Position numbers and translations under genes: made by a program. A DNA stretch of 64,000 bases from Xanthomonas indica (lineage in GTDB: Bacteria; Pseudomonadota; Gammaproteobacteria; Xanthomonadales; Xanthomonadaceae), in the NCBI RefSeq assembly GCF_040529045.1, contig NZ_CP131914.1, forward strand, positions 3,580,501 to 3,644,500, read 5' to 3'. The notes beneath the pieces were generated by a model. The model ran no database searches. It worked only from the letters and a program-made list of their open reading frames with translations, and was not told where the DNA came from. Below are positions 1 through 10,709 of the stretch, in pieces. Each line of letters starts with the position of its first letter. The stretch's first letter is position 1.

Positions 1-1826
<1,826 letters not shown>

Positions 1827-1973
1827 GCACAAGCCTCAAGGTGAAGAGCGAGACCGACCGTGTCGGCCGACCCCGCGCCGGGGAGATTTCCTACATGGGA
1901 ACGCACAACCCCCTCATTCAAGCCCTGCCGCCCCGCCGCGAGACTGGCGACCTCGCACCGGGAGACGACGGAC

Positions 1974-2510
1974 ATGCGGAACGCTGCGCTGAAAGGCTAC
2001 ACACTGCTCGAGGCAATGATCGTGATGGTGGTGATCTGCCTGCTCGCCGGCTTGGGCCTGCCGGCATTCCGGGAGCTGCTGGCGAACCAGCGCCTGACGG
2101 CGGCGACCCACCAGCTCAGCGCGCACTTCGCGCTGGCGCGCAGCAGCGCCATCAGTTCCGGCATCCCCGTCAGCGCCTGTCCGTCCAACGGCGACGGCAG
2201 TTGCCGCAGCGACAGCGACTGGAGCCACGGCTGGCTGGTGTTCCGCGACCCGGAGCGGCTAGGCCAGCCCACCACGCCGGACAGCATCCTCAGCGAAGGC
2301 AGCGCACCGGGAGCCGGCACCCTGGTGCTGCGCTCCAATCGCGGCCGACCCTCGATCCGCTTCCTGCCCGATGGACGCAGCGCCGGCAGCAATCTGACCG
2401 TCAGCATCTGCGAGCGGGGCCAGCTGCGCGCGGCGGTGGTGGTGAACAACACCGGACGCATCCGCGCACGAAAGGCGACCGACCCCATGCCCTGCCGGAT
2501 CCCTGACTGA
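1974..2510 (+). CDS. Solitary GspH/FimT-family pseudopilin
   Basis: A 178-residue type IV pilin-like protein. The start ATG at 1974 is preceded by GGGAGA. It gives a short basic leader ending KG, followed by the prepilin peptidase motif YTLLE with Glu at +5 and a hydrophobic helix. Upstream in-frame codons lack a pilin leader and were not used. Two Cys pairs (ACPSNGDGSC, and C residues in the C-terminal third) fit the disulfide-bonded FimT/GspH fold. Gammaproteobacterial FimT proteins can be minor pilins that prime pilus assembly or bind DNA; that role is inferred here. It stands alone, opposite in direction to the pilin operon beyond tRNA-Asn, and ends at a strong hairpin. Confidence 0.85.
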   Translation: MRNAALKGYTLLEAMIVMVVICLLAGLGLPAFRELLANQRLTAATHQLSAHFALARSSAISSGIPVSACPSNGDGSCRSDSDWSHGWLVFRDPERLGQPTTPDSILSEGSAPGAGTLVLRSNRGRPSIRFLPDGRSAGSNLTVSICERGQLRAAVVVNNTGRIRARKATDPMPCRIPD

Positions 2511-2519
2511 CGCGCAAAA

Positions 2520-2549
2520 GCAAAGGCCGCGATTGCTCGCGGCCTTTGC
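2520..2549 (-). terminator. Rho-independent terminator of tRNA-Asn, probably bidirectional
   Basis: A perfect 12-bp stem (GCAAAGGCCGCG / CGCGGCCTTTGC) with loop ATTGCT. Read on the minus strand it lies just past the tRNA 3' end and is followed by TTTT, a canonical intrinsic terminator. On the plus strand it begins 9 nt after the pseudopilin stop codon, so it can also close that transcript. Confidence 0.8.
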
Positions 2550-2554
2550 GGATT

Positions 2555-2631
2555 TGGCGCCCGAAGTTGGACTCGAACCAACGACCCCCTGATTAACAGT
2601 CAAGTGCTCTAACCGGCTGAGCTATTCGGGC
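2555..2631 (-). tRNA. tRNA-Asn (anticodon GTT)
   Basis: The 77-nt gene folds as a complete cloverleaf. The acceptor stem GCCCGAA pairs with TTCGGGC, followed by discriminator G and an encoded CCA. The D arm contains AGCTCAGCCGGTTAGAGC, the anticodon loop is CTGTTAA (anticodon GTT), and the T arm contains GGTTCGAGTCC. It reads Asn codons AAC/AAU. No integrase or displaced 3' duplicate of the tRNA was seen next to it, so there is no sign that it serves as an attachment site here. Confidence 0.97.
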
Positions 2632-2641
2632 GGGGAGGCGC

Positions 2642-2670
2642 ATTGTATAGAGGCCCCATGACAATCGCAA
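2642..2670 (-). promoter_or_regulatory. Sigma-70 promoter of tRNA-Asn
   Basis: On the minus strand TTGCGA (2670-2665) and TACAAT (2647-2642) are separated by exactly 17 bp, placing the start about 5 nt before the mature tRNA at 2631. The match, the spacing and the position together support the call. Confidence 0.65.
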
Positions 2671-2721
2671 GGGGTGGGAGCGCGCACGTTGCGACCGCAG
2701 CTGCGCCCTATCCGCCGAGTC

Positions 2722-3141
2722 TCACCAGCAGGTGCCCTCGCCCGCGCCGGTGGACGTGGTGCGCGCGCCCTTCTGGTCGATGCTCAGCGAACCGCACTGC
2801 GTGTCCTTGGCCAACTGCGGACCGGTCGGCGTGGCGGTCAGCTTGAACGTGTTGGCGGTCGGCGTGCCGGTGAAATCGACGCTGTAGAACTGCACGGCAT
2901 CGGTTCCGCATTGCGGCTTGGGGACACCCACGTAGGTCATGTTGGTCGTGTAGTAGCGCTCGATCAGCTGCGCACCTTGCTGCAGGCAGACAGACGCCGC
3001 GGAGCGGCGTGACTTCACGATGTGCGATTGGTAGCTGGCGAACGCGATCGCCGCCAGAACACCCACGATCGCGACCACGATCATCAGTTCGATCAGGGTG
3101 AAGCCGCGCTGCCGGCCGGACGAAAAGGACGAAAGTCGCAT
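2722..3141 (-). CDS. pilE: Type IV pilin-like protein PilE
   Basis: A 139-residue prepilin, the last gene of the minor-pilin operon. The leader [13 protein letters not shown] is followed by the processed N-terminus FTLIELMIVVAIVGVLAAIA with Glu at +5, the classic class-III signal cut by PilD. The globular domain has three Cys (SVCLQQ, KPQCGTD and the penultimate GTCW), fitting a C-terminal disulfide loop. The ATG overlaps the pilY1 stop codon (TGATG) and has GAGGAA upstream, so translation is coupled to pilY1. In Pseudomonas, PilE belongs to the FimU-PilVWXE set that primes pilus assembly with PilY1 at the tip; the same role is expected here. Confidence 0.93.
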   Translation of the reverse strand: MRLSSFSSGRQRGFTLIELMIVVAIVGVLAAIAFASYQSHIVKSRRSAASVCLQQGAQLIERYYTTNMTYVGVPKPQCGTDAVQFYSVDFTGTPTANTFKLTATPTGPQLAKDTQCGSLSIDQKGARTTSTGAGEGTCW

Positions 3142-6100
3142 CAGTTGTTCCTCAGAAGTTCGCGCCAGGACACGCGCTTCATGCTGAGCGCGCTGCTGTT
3201 GGTGCCGAGCGTGGTCGTACTCGCATTGTCCAATGCGATCTGCATCTGGTTGCCAATGAAGATCGGGCTGTTGGGGCTGCTGTCCAGGCCGATGCCGGAG
3301 ACAGGGGTGCCATTGAGGGTATCGCCGGTGCTGGATCCGCCGCTGCCGTCCAGGTCGAAGAAGGATTGGGACAGCCGGCCACCGGTGAACGGGTTGATCG
3401 CCATCACGAAGCCCTTGCCACTGGGGCTGCACACGTCCCCAGAATCCGGAATACGCGTGGTGCCGATCAGCGCCGTGCCCTGGAAGAAGTTGGATACCAC
3501 CATGCGCTCGCCCTGCGGCGTGCCGGGAGGCGATAGCAGGTCCATGTACCAGCCATCCTGCCCGGCGCTGGGCTTGTCCTCGATCACCCGCACGGCAAAG
3601 CCGTTGACGGTGCCTTCCTGCAGGATGTTGACCTTGTTCAGGGTGGCGCGACTGGAGGGAATGGTGCTGCCGCGGTCGATCAGACCGTACCAGCTCTGCA
3701 CGTCCTTGTTGCCCAGATCGCCGCTGGACAGGTACTTGCCGGTCCCGAAGAACACCCAGGTCAGGCCCGTCGCCGGGTCCTTCGCCGCCGTGGGCGCGGC
3801 GGTGATCGGCTGCGCCTTGGCTCCATAGCTGGCGGAGAACAGCCTGCTCGCGGTACCGCTCGCGCCGGTCATGTTGAATCGCCAGACATTCCCGTTGAGA
3901 TCGCCGGCATACAGGCGATCGACGATGAAATCGTTGTTGGACGACCAGGCCAGCACACCGGACAGGCCATTGTTGCCGCTAGACCCCGTCTGGATACGGC
4001 TGGACGCACCGGTGATGGCGTTCACCAGGATGAGATCGGCCGAATCGCCGCTGCTGTTGGGGCCGTTGCCGAGCATGGCGTACCACTGGCCGTTGGCGAG
4101 TTGCCCGATGATCGGCTTGCCGAGATTGTTGCCCAGTCCGACGAGGTCGGTGGTCGTGGAGGTCTTGTCCCACAGCAACGTGATGTTGTTGGGGTCGGTG
4201 ACATCTAGCGCGAACATGCCCTTGCCGCCCCGCCCCATGGTGCCGATCAGTACCGAGCGCCAGCTGCCCCCGGAGTAGACGTCCGACACGGTGAGTTCGC
4301 CGTCCACGTAATAGCGGTGCTCGTAATTCGGATCGGTGTAGTTGAGCAGTCCGGTCATCGCCGCTCTCGGCACGAAGGCGAACTTCTCCACACCGGTGCC
4401 GGCATCGAACCCATGCAGCATGCCGTCATTGGCGCCGACATAGATCATCGGCGTACGCGTGGACTTGGCTGCGGCGAAGGAGGCGTAAGTGCTGGCGCCG
4501 TTGAACGTCGCCGTCGTGTACAGCCGCGGGTTGGGTGCTCCGACATAGACCGGCTGCGAGTTGACGATGTCGCCCAGGATGCCGGTACGGGTACGCAGGA
4601 CGCCACCGTTGGCCTTCTCCTGCGAGCGATCGCCACGCAGATAGTTGATCTGGTTCTGCGTCGCGGACGACAACGGCGTTCCGGAGAGTCTGCCGTAGGC
4701 AAAATTGTCCAGATTCCCACTCGAGTTGACGAACTTGATCGTCCGGGTATCCCAGGCCGGGAACTGCGCGCTGGCGCTCCACGCCTGCGTCAGCGCGCCG
4801 GTGGTCTGGTTGACGTCGTACGCCACCACATCGCCACGCCAGGTACCGCTATAGAACACCGACTGGTACGTCCGCGCGCCAGCCTCGAGCTTGGTGGTGT
4901 TGCTCGCCAGAGACGCTGCGGACCCCTTCATCTCCTCCAGAATGCGCTCGAACGCCTGGCGCAGGCTGGCCACCATCTTTTCCGCGTCGGCGGCGAGGTA
5001 GTAATTGTCCGGCTTCTTGTAGCCGGTATTGCCGTTGACGTACGAACTGCCGTCCCACCAGGTGGAGTCCGCCAGGGCGTTGATGTTGGTCTCCGGATCG
5101 TAGCCTTCCGGCACCCGGAAACCGCCGTACTTCGTGGTCAACCAGTACTGATTGGTGTTCGGCGACTTGTAATCGCCATACTCCACCACGTCGACCCAAT
5201 GCGTGGACAACGTCTGCTTACCAGGCAAGCCGTCGCTGGCATTGTCGGGGCGCAGATCCTTGGTATGTGCGTCGTAGGCGAGCGCCGCGATGTACGCGGA
5301 ATTGCCGTTGCCGTTGAACGAACTGGCGGTCGCCCGATTCGCCGCATCGGTCGCGTTGAAGCCTTCCTTGCGCCAGATCTGGCGCATGCGCGCAAGTACG
5401 TCGACCGAGGTGTCGTTCGTCACTTCCTGCGGCTTGCTCGGCTCGCCACTGAGATTGCTGCTGTTGCCCGGCAGATTCTTGTCGTAATGCGTGTTGGTAT
5501 CGCCGATCCCGAGGATCACGTTGACCTGGCACCGATAGGAGATCGGATCGTTCCAGTTGGTGATGACCGGGAAACCGTCGGCCTGCTGGTACCTGGTCTG
5601 CGCGCTTCCGCTCAGCGCCGAGTAGGCGGCGATATTGCCCTGGTGCTTGAAGTAGCGGATTGCGGCGTAGTACAGCTCGCTGACGTCGTCGTACGACTTG
5701 ACGTTCTTGCCGGTCTTGAGCTGACCGAACTTGTTGAGGTAATTGATGACGCCGCTGTTGACGATCTGATAGTTCGGATCGGTTCCGATCAACGCCGACG
5801 TCGCGGCCGCATCGGCAGTATCCGGATTCTGATAGATGACGCCGGTCTGCGGATCCCATTCGCTCGCCGCATTGGCCAGCCGCCCCTCGTCGGGATTGTA
5901 GGTAAACGGGCCGACGAACTTCTGCTTGGCACGCAGAATGCCGCTGTCGGCACCGGCACCCTGCTGGATGTCGACGTTCTTGTAGCCGAAAATGCTGTAG
6001 CGGATTCGCTTGGAGTACTGCTGGATCAGGCCTTCCGGCTTGTAGTACCCGCTGGGATAAGCGACACAGTTATCTTCCAGGTAGGCGGTTCCGAGGCTGG

Positions 6101-6899
6101 CATCGCACACCTTGACTCGCACCGAGACCTGGAACGTCAACGTCGTATCGCGCACGCACCCCAGATTCAAAGGGGTGTTGCACGGAGAACCATCCGACCT
6201 GAGAAAGCTACCGTTCAAGGCATGCTTGCTTGGATCGTAGGCAATCTGCTGATTGGAGGAAGGGTCGACCAGGTTGCCGTTGGCAAAGAACATCTGGTTG
6301 CCCAGCCCGTCGATGCGCATGTTGAAATTCTGCCACTGCGCACCGGTCCCTCCCGCGATCAACGTCGCGTTGTTGCTGATCGAACGACGCGGGAAGTTGC
6401 TGGTCGCGACGCGATCGGCAACCGCCTTTTCCAGCAGCGTCTCGCTCGCCGTGTCGCGCGAACGATAGCCGCCGGTCAGCGCCGAGCGGAACGGATCGAT
6501 GGTCTGGGTTGCGGCCCAGTTGAGGAAGTTGCCCGCCCACACGCCCGCGCCGGTGCAGGCATAGCTGCTCGGATTGTTGCCCAGCATGCTGACCGGATAG
6601 AAATAACGATCGCTCTCCGTGTCACTGTAGTGGTATCTGTAGCACTTCTCGGAATCGAAGTAGCCGACGAACCTGCTCGTCACCGAATAGGTATCAGAGA
6701 GGTTTGCCTTGCTGATCACCGTGGGGAATTCCACCGACGGCACGAAGGTCAGGTTGCCCGGTACGTCACTGCCCACATACAGCGGCGACTGCGAAACGTC
6801 CACATCGGCGCCAGCACCACCAACGGTACCGATGAATACACCGGCCACCACGGCAAGGAGCCAGTCCCGGTACGTCGTCTTCTTCGCTCGACTGGTCAT
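3141..6899 (-). CDS. pilY1: PilY1/PilC-type pilus tip adhesin
   Basis: A 1252-residue secreted protein with an N-terminal signal peptide ([20 protein letters not shown] onward). PilY1 sits at the pilus tip with minor pilins, counteracts PilT retraction and contributes to adhesion and surface sensing. The C-terminal half is the conserved beta-propeller: [13 protein letters not shown] near residue 820 and the calcium-binding loop [12 protein letters not shown] near residue 997, whose counterpart controls extension/retraction in Pseudomonas. The N-terminal half is divergent; I could not find a clear DxSxS MIDAS motif of the von Willebrand A domain of Pseudomonas PilY1. It lies 10 nt after pilX and overlaps pilE by one base. 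Confidence 0.95.
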   Translation of the reverse strand: MTSRAKKTTYRDWLLAVVAGVFIGTVGGAGADVDVSQSPLYVGSDVPGNLTFVPSVEFPTVISKANLSDTYSVTSRFVGYFDSEKCYRYHYSDTESDRYFYPVSMLGNNPSSYACTGAGVWAGNFLNWAATQTIDPFRSALTGGYRSRDTASETLLEKAVADRVATSNFPRRSISNNATLIAGGTGAQWQNFNMRIDGLGNQMFFANGNLVDPSSNQQIAYDPSKHALNGSFLRSDGSPCNTPLNLGCVRDTTLTFQVSVRVKVCDASLGTAYLEDNCVAYPSGYYKPEGLIQQYSKRIRYSIFGYKNVDIQQGAGADSGILRAKQKFVGPFTYNPDEGRLANAASEWDPQTGVIYQNPDTADAAATSALIGTDPNYQIVNSGVINYLNKFGQLKTGKNVKSYDDVSELYYAAIRYFKHQGNIAAYSALSGSAQTRYQQADGFPVITNWNDPISYRCQVNVILGIGDTNTHYDKNLPGNSSNLSGEPSKPQEVTNDTSVDVLARMRQIWRKEGFNATDAANRATASSFNGNGNSAYIAALAYDAHTKDLRPDNASDGLPGKQTLSTHWVDVVEYGDYKSPNTNQYWLTTKYGGFRVPEGYDPETNINALADSTWWDGSSYVNGNTGYKKPDNYYLAADAEKMVASLRQAFERILEEMKGSAASLASNTTKLEAGARTYQSVFYSGTWRGDVVAYDVNQTTGALTQAWSASAQFPAWDTRTIKFVNSSGNLDNFAYGRLSGTPLSSATQNQINYLRGDRSQEKANGGVLRTRTGILGDIVNSQPVYVGAPNPRLYTTATFNGASTYASFAAAKSTRTPMIYVGANDGMLHGFDAGTGVEKFAFVPRAAMTGLLNYTDPNYEHRYYVDGELTVSDVYSGGSWRSVLIGTMGRGGKGMFALDVTDPNNITLLWDKTSTTTDLVGLGNNLGKPIIGQLANGQWYAMLGNGPNSSGDSADLILVNAITGASSRIQTGSSGNNGLSGVLAWSSNNDFIVDRLYAGDLNGNVWRFNMTGASGTASRLFSASYGAKAQPITAAPTAAKDPATGLTWVFFGTGKYLSSGDLGNKDVQSWYGLIDRGSTIPSSRATLNKVNILQEGTVNGFAVRVIEDKPSAGQDGWYMDLLSPPGTPQGERMVVSNFFQGTALIGTTRIPDSGDVCSPSGKGFVMAINPFTGGRLSQSFFDLDGSGGSSTGDTLNGTPVSGIGLDSSPNSPIFIGNQMQIALDNASTTTLGTNSSALSMKRVSWRELLRNN

Positions 6900-6909
6900 A
6901 GAGGGATCC

Positions 6910-7485
6910 TTACTTGACGGTGACGTTGGTCTGCAGCACGACGATGGCCCGACCGTTGGAAGCGGCCGGGTTGCCGCTGCGCGCGATGACGCGGTAGTAG
7001 TGCTCCAGCGAGGTGCCGCCGGTGCCGCCGTACTGGTTCTGATTGATGCTCGACCCCAGACCCAACTGATCCTCGCTGGTGCGCTGGCCCAGATACTGGA
7101 TGTAGTACTGCGCCGGGACCGCCTGGCCGGTGGGCTTCACCGTGCCGTCCACCCAGCACTCCTGGGCGCCCAACGCGCAGCCGCTGGCATTGCCCGTATA
7201 CGTGTTGCTCGGAACGGCCGGGCACACCGTCGTTCCCGACGAACAGTTGAAACCGATGGTGTTGCCGGCCGCGGCGGCGACCTGAATGGCCTTCTCCGCA
7301 TCGCGCAAGGCGCCTTCGGCGGCCTGGAATCCCAGGCTGCGGTCGTACATGTTGGAGGACATGCGCTCCTGCAGCAGCGTCCCGCGCAAGACAGCGAGTC
7401 CCAGCAGGGTCATCACCAGCAACAGCAGCAGGACGACGATGAGCGAGATGCCGGCCTGCCGGCGGGGCGATGGCGACGTGTTCAC
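6910..7485 (-). CDS. pilX: Minor pilin PilX
   Basis: A 191-residue prepilin with the PilX N-terminal signature: leader RRQAG followed by [22 protein letters not shown]. Position +5 is Val rather than Glu, as in other PilX/GspK-type subunits that cap pseudopilin complexes. Four Cys lie in the globular part ([19 protein letters not shown]). I chose the GTG start at 7485 because it overlaps the pilW stop codon (GTGA, 4 nt), implying coupled translation; no ATG lies between the overlap and the leader. It is followed by pilY1 after 10 nt. Confidence 0.9.
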   Translation of the reverse strand: MNTSPSPRRQAGISLIVVLLLLLVMTLLGLAVLRGTLLQERMSSNMYDRSLGFQAAEGALRDAEKAIQVAAAAGNTIGFNCSSGTTVCPAVPSNTYTGNASGCALGAQECWVDGTVKPTGQAVPAQYYIQYLGQRTSEDQLGLGSSINQNQYGGTGGTSLEHYYRVIARSGNPAASNGRAIVVLQTNVTVK

Positions 7486-8450
7486 GGGTTCCGGTTCCTG
7501 ATGCTCACGATCGTGCTGAAAGTCCGCGTCACCGGCTGCTTGTTTGCGCCGGCGGACGTATTGGCGCTGACGGTCATGTTGATCTGCACCGCGATCACGT
7601 TGGCCCAGTTGGCCACGGCATTCGCATCGACATAGGCGGTGCCGCCGGTGGACAGGTACTTGAACTGCAGGCCGGTGACGCCATCGGCGATTTCGTTCTT
7701 CTGGCTCGTGCCGCCGGGCGCGATCACTTCCTGATACAGCGAGGTGCCACCCGCTCCTCCGCTGCTGGCCGCGACATACCACCGCACCGCGCGCACTTCG
7801 GTCAGGATGGAGTTGATCTCGTAGGTGTAATTGTTCGAGCCGGCGACGCACACGCCCGGCAGGCGTCCAAGCCGCGTGCAGGTATTGAGGCCGCCGCTCG
7901 CGTAGCTGGCCGTGGTACCGGAAACGCTGTTCACCTGCAGCACCGCCAGTTGCTGGCGATCGCACAGCAGCATGACCGCATTGCTGTGCAGGTCCGGCGC
8001 TGCCGCGTTGAGCGTCAGCGTCTGGTTGGCGGGGTTGTGCGCAGTCACGGTGGCGCCGCCGGTACCCGCGGAGAGGATCTGGATCGCGTCGGTGCCTGCC
8101 GTGACGGTGAGGCCGGACGGGTTGCTGTTCTCGTAGCCGGTCAGCGGCAGCGCCCAGTTCATCCACCAGCTCGCCGTGGGATTGTTCAGCACGTTCGCGA
8201 CCGGCAATCCCGAATCGCAAGGATTGCCGCCCGCCTCGCGGATGTCCTGCGCCATCATCTCGAAACCGGTCCGGGCCGATTCCTGAAGCCGGCTCAAGCC
8301 CTCGGTGGCCGCATAGGTCTGGCGGTTGGAGAGGAAGATGCCGATCGCGGCACCCACTACCAACAGGCCGAGCAGCATCGAGATCATCAGTTCGATCAGG
8401 TTGAAGCCGGATTGGCGCCGTGGCGGCGTAAGCGCGATACGTAGTTTCAC
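7482..8450 (-). CDS. pilW: Minor pilin PilW
   Basis: A 322-residue prepilin with leader ending RRQSG and mature N-terminus FNLIELMISMLLGLLVVGAAIGIFLSNRQTY, the PilW pattern. The long globular domain is typical of PilW, which bridges PilV/PilX to PilY1 in the tip complex. Its ATG overlaps the pilV stop by 4 nt (ATGA), and its stop overlaps the pilX GTG. Four Cys residues in the C-terminal part may form disulfides. Confidence 0.92.
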   Translation of the reverse strand: MKLRIALTPPRRQSGFNLIELMISMLLGLLVVGAAIGIFLSNRQTYAATEGLSRLQESARTGFEMMAQDIREAGGNPCDSGLPVANVLNNPTASWWMNWALPLTGYENSNPSGLTVTAGTDAIQILSAGTGGATVTAHNPANQTLTLNAAAPDLHSNAVMLLCDRQQLAVLQVNSVSGTTASYASGGLNTCTRLGRLPGVCVAGSNNYTYEINSILTEVRAVRWYVAASSGGAGGTSLYQEVIAPGGTSQKNEIADGVTGLQFKYLSTGGTAYVDANAVANWANVIAVQINMTVSANTSAGANKQPVTRTFSTIVSIRNRNP

Positions 8451-8923
8451 AGTTGGGCCGTCGTGATCAGGGTCTGGGTCGCGCTGCCACTCGTGTTGCC
8501 GTTAGCACTGGAGTTCACTCCGCGGCTGTCGTCCCATTGCACGGTGATCGTGCAATTGCCGTCGTTGCAGGCGATGGAGCCGCAGGTCGTCGTCGGGTCG
8601 CCACCGATCGCCGTCTTCAACCCACTGAGCCAGACGGCCTTGTCGCTCGCCACCAGATCGCCCGCCGCCGGTGCCGTGCACAGCATGCTGCCGGTGTTGT
8701 AGGCCCCCAGCATCGCCGCGCTGCGGTTGGCCCGCATCGCATCAAGGATCGTGTAGGTCTGCATGACGATCTGGCTGCGCTGCAGCGCGCTCTGGTTGTT
8801 GCGCAGCGCCGTGGTCTGCATCGCCGCCACGCCGAGCATCCCCACTCCCAGGATCAACACCGAGATCATCACCTCGATGAGGGTGACGCCCGCCATGTGT
8901 CTGCCGCTCTGGAACCGCTTCAT
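8447..8923 (-). CDS. pilV: Minor pilin PilV
   Basis: A 158-residue prepilin. Leader MKRFQSGRHMAG, then VTLIEVMISVLILGVGMLGVAAMQ with Glu +5; the motif GMLGVAAMQTTALRNNQSA is characteristic of PilV. GGAGA lies a few bases before the ATG. It follows fimT by 25 nt and overlaps pilW by 4 nt. Four Cys occur (SMLCTAP, TTCGSIACNDGNC), consistent with a disulfide-stabilised tip subunit. Confidence 0.92.
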   Translation of the reverse strand: MKRFQSGRHMAGVTLIEVMISVLILGVGMLGVAAMQTTALRNNQSALQRSQIVMQTYTILDAMRANRSAAMLGAYNTGSMLCTAPAAGDLVASDKAVWLSGLKTAIGGDPTTTCGSIACNDGNCTITVQWDDSRGVNSSANGNTSGSATQTLITTAQL

Positions 8924-8948
8924 GGTGTCTCCGCTTGCCGGAACCGGC

Positions 8949-9509
8949 TTAGCCGGGGGTGGTGCATCTGCCGCCGTCGGATGTCGAGGTGACCTGGGCG
9001 CGGCTGCCGCCCATCAGGTTGACGGTCCGGACGTTGTTGGAGGGGTTGGTGACCGCCATGCAGACCACGATGCCCCCCGAGAGCGGCGTGCCGCTGCTGT
9101 TGCGCGCGATGCCGTCGGCGCCGAAGGTCAGCTTGTCGCCCAGTGCGTCCAGTGTGGCGCTGGTGACGACCAGACCGGTGCGCAGGGTCGTGCTGCGCAG
9201 CACGGTGCCGTCGCGGGCGACGGTCAGGTAGCGGGTCCAGTTGCCGCCGCTGGCGCAGGTGGCGCCGTCGTCGCTGCGGCACAGGCTGACGCCGCCGTTC
9301 AGGCGTACTGCCTCCGAGCGCGTCAACTGCACTGCGGCAATCAGTTCGTTGGCAGCGCCGGTCAGCCGGTTGCTGCGGATCAGGCCGGTGAAGCTGGGCA
9401 CCGCCAGCGCCATGATGATGGCCAGCACCGCCACGGTGACCATCAGCTCCACCAGCGTGAAGCCACGCTGCGTCCGCTCGGCAAGACCACGCTCGCAAGG
9501 CACCGCCAT
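8949..9509 (-). CDS. fimT: GspH/FimT-type minor pilin heading the pil operon
   Basis: A 186-residue prepilin: leader ending RTQRG, then FTLVELMVTVAVLAIIMALAVPSFTGLIRSNRLTGAANEL, the GspH/FimT/FimU signature. It holds the fimU position of the Pseudomonas fimU-pilVWXY1E operon, so it probably joins the tip complex to the shaft. The Shine-Dalgarno run GGGGAAGGAG abuts the ATG at 9509 with no spacer; the GTG two codons later (9503) has 6-nt spacing and may be the real start. A second FimT-like gene lies at 1974-2510. Confidence 0.9.
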   Translation of the reverse strand: MAVPCERGLAERTQRGFTLVELMVTVAVLAIIMALAVPSFTGLIRSNRLTGAANELIAAVQLTRSEAVRLNGGVSLCRSDDGATCASGGNWTRYLTVARDGTVLRSTTLRTGLVVTSATLDALGDKLTFGADGIARNSSGTPLSGGIVVCMAVTNPSNNVRTVNLMGGSRAQVTSTSDGGRCTTPG

Positions 9510-9671
9510 CTCCTTCCCCAGATTCTCCCGTCGGCCACGCTAGCGGCCGGAGCGCCCCCGCGCCAGCCGTTGCCGACGGATGGCGGATATGGGGGAGTGG
9601 ACGGGCCGTGCGCGGCACCGCGCCAGCCGGCATGATGCACCTCGGCCCTGCCCCACCGCCTTCCGCCCCCG

Positions 9672-10709
9672 ATGCCCGCCTCCGCCTACTCCAACGACCA
9701 GTTGCAGGTCCTCAAGCAACCCTCGACCCTGATCTGGATCGTGATGGCCGGCGAATGCATCGCCGCCATCCTGGCCCTGACCCCGGTCCCAGGCGCGGGC
9801 ATGGCCGGGAGCCGTTGGGTCTACTTCGGGCTGGCGTCGCTGGGCATCCAGTGGGTCGCGCTGCTGACCCTGGCCAGCCTGCTGCTGTTGCGCCGGGCGC
9901 TGGTCGGATGCGGCTTCCTGTCCATCACCGTGGCCACGCTTGGCCTGATGCAGGCGCTGACCTGGCTGATCAGCGGGGTGATCCTGTATGCCTTCGGCGA
10001 CTACTGGCAGCTCTCCAGCGGCGCATGGCTGGCACTGTCACTGCAATTGTCCGGGATCGCCCTGCTGATCGGCCTGCTCGGCATGGCCGCACTGCACAAC
10101 CATGTGCGCATCAAGCAACTGGTCGAGCGCGCCAAGCAGGCCGAGATCGACGCGCTGACCGCGCGCGTGCAGCCGCACTTCCTGTTCAACACGCTCAACA
10201 CCGCGGTGATGCTGGTGCACCGGCAGCCGCAGCAGGTGGAACAGTTGCTGATGGACCTGTCCGACCTGTTCCGCGCCGCGCTGGCCGCGCCCGACCTGGT
10301 CGACCTGCAGGACGAGATCGACCTGGCCAAGCGCTACCTGGACATCGAGGCGATCCGCTTCGGCCCGCGCCTGCGCGTGCACTGGGACGTGCCCGAGGCA
10401 CCGGCACCGGTGCGGATTCCGCGGCTGTCGCTGCAACCGTTGCTGGAAAACGCCGTGCACCACGGCATCGAATGCAGCGCCGAGGGCGGCGAGATCGGCG
10501 TCGCCATCGACGCACGCGACGGCGCCCTGGAAATCCGCGTGCGCAACGCGGTGCCGGTGGGCGGCCTGGCGCCGCACATCGGCCGCGGCCACCGTGTGGG
10601 CCTGTCGGCCCTGCGCACGCGCCTGGACAGCCTGGAGGGCGCCTCGCTGCACACCGGCAGCGACGGCACCTGGTTCGTCGCGACGATCCGGATCGGGCTC
10701 AGGCCATGA
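9672..10709 (+). CDS. LytS/AlgZ (FimS)-type sensor histidine kinase
   Basis: A 345-residue membrane histidine kinase. Several hydrophobic segments fill residues 20-150, followed by the His_kinase domain with the LytS-type H-box PHFLFNTLNT (His near 169) and a GHKL ATPase with N-box LLENAVHHG near 257 and a Gly-rich end GRGHRVGLSALR. It resembles AlgZ/FimS, which with AlgR controls the fimU-pilVWXY1E operon in Pseudomonas aeruginosa. Here it is divergent from exactly that operon (162 bp apart), so a role in pilin transcription is inferred. The expected LytTR regulator algR is not downstream; the next gene is convergent ppnN, overlapping by 11 bp. Confidence 0.85.
   Translation: MPASAYSNDQLQVLKQPSTLIWIVMAGECIAAILALTPVPGAGMAGSRWVYFGLASLGIQWVALLTLASLLLLRRALVGCGFLSITVATLGLMQALTWLISGVILYAFGDYWQLSSGAWLALSLQLSGIALLIGLLGMAALHNHVRIKQLVERAKQAEIDALTARVQPHFLFNTLNTAVMLVHRQPQQVEQLLMDLSDLFRAALAAPDLVDLQDEIDLAKRYLDIEAIRFGPRLRVHWDVPEAPAPVRIPRLSLQPLLENAVHHGIECSAEGGEIGVAIDARDGALEIRVRNAVPVGGLAPHIGRGHRVGLSALRTRLDSLEGASLHTGSDGTWFVATIRIGLRP

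Noticed and set aside
2511-2721. Attachment site at tRNA-Asn
   Set aside because: No integrase, phage gene or duplicated tRNA 3' segment was found in the window.
4317-6917. Long plus-strand open frame (866 codons) opposite pilY1
   Set aside because: It is complementary to a well-supported adhesin gene, is Arg/Val/Gly-rich without domains, and has no ribosome site. GC-rich codon bias keeps the antisense frame open.
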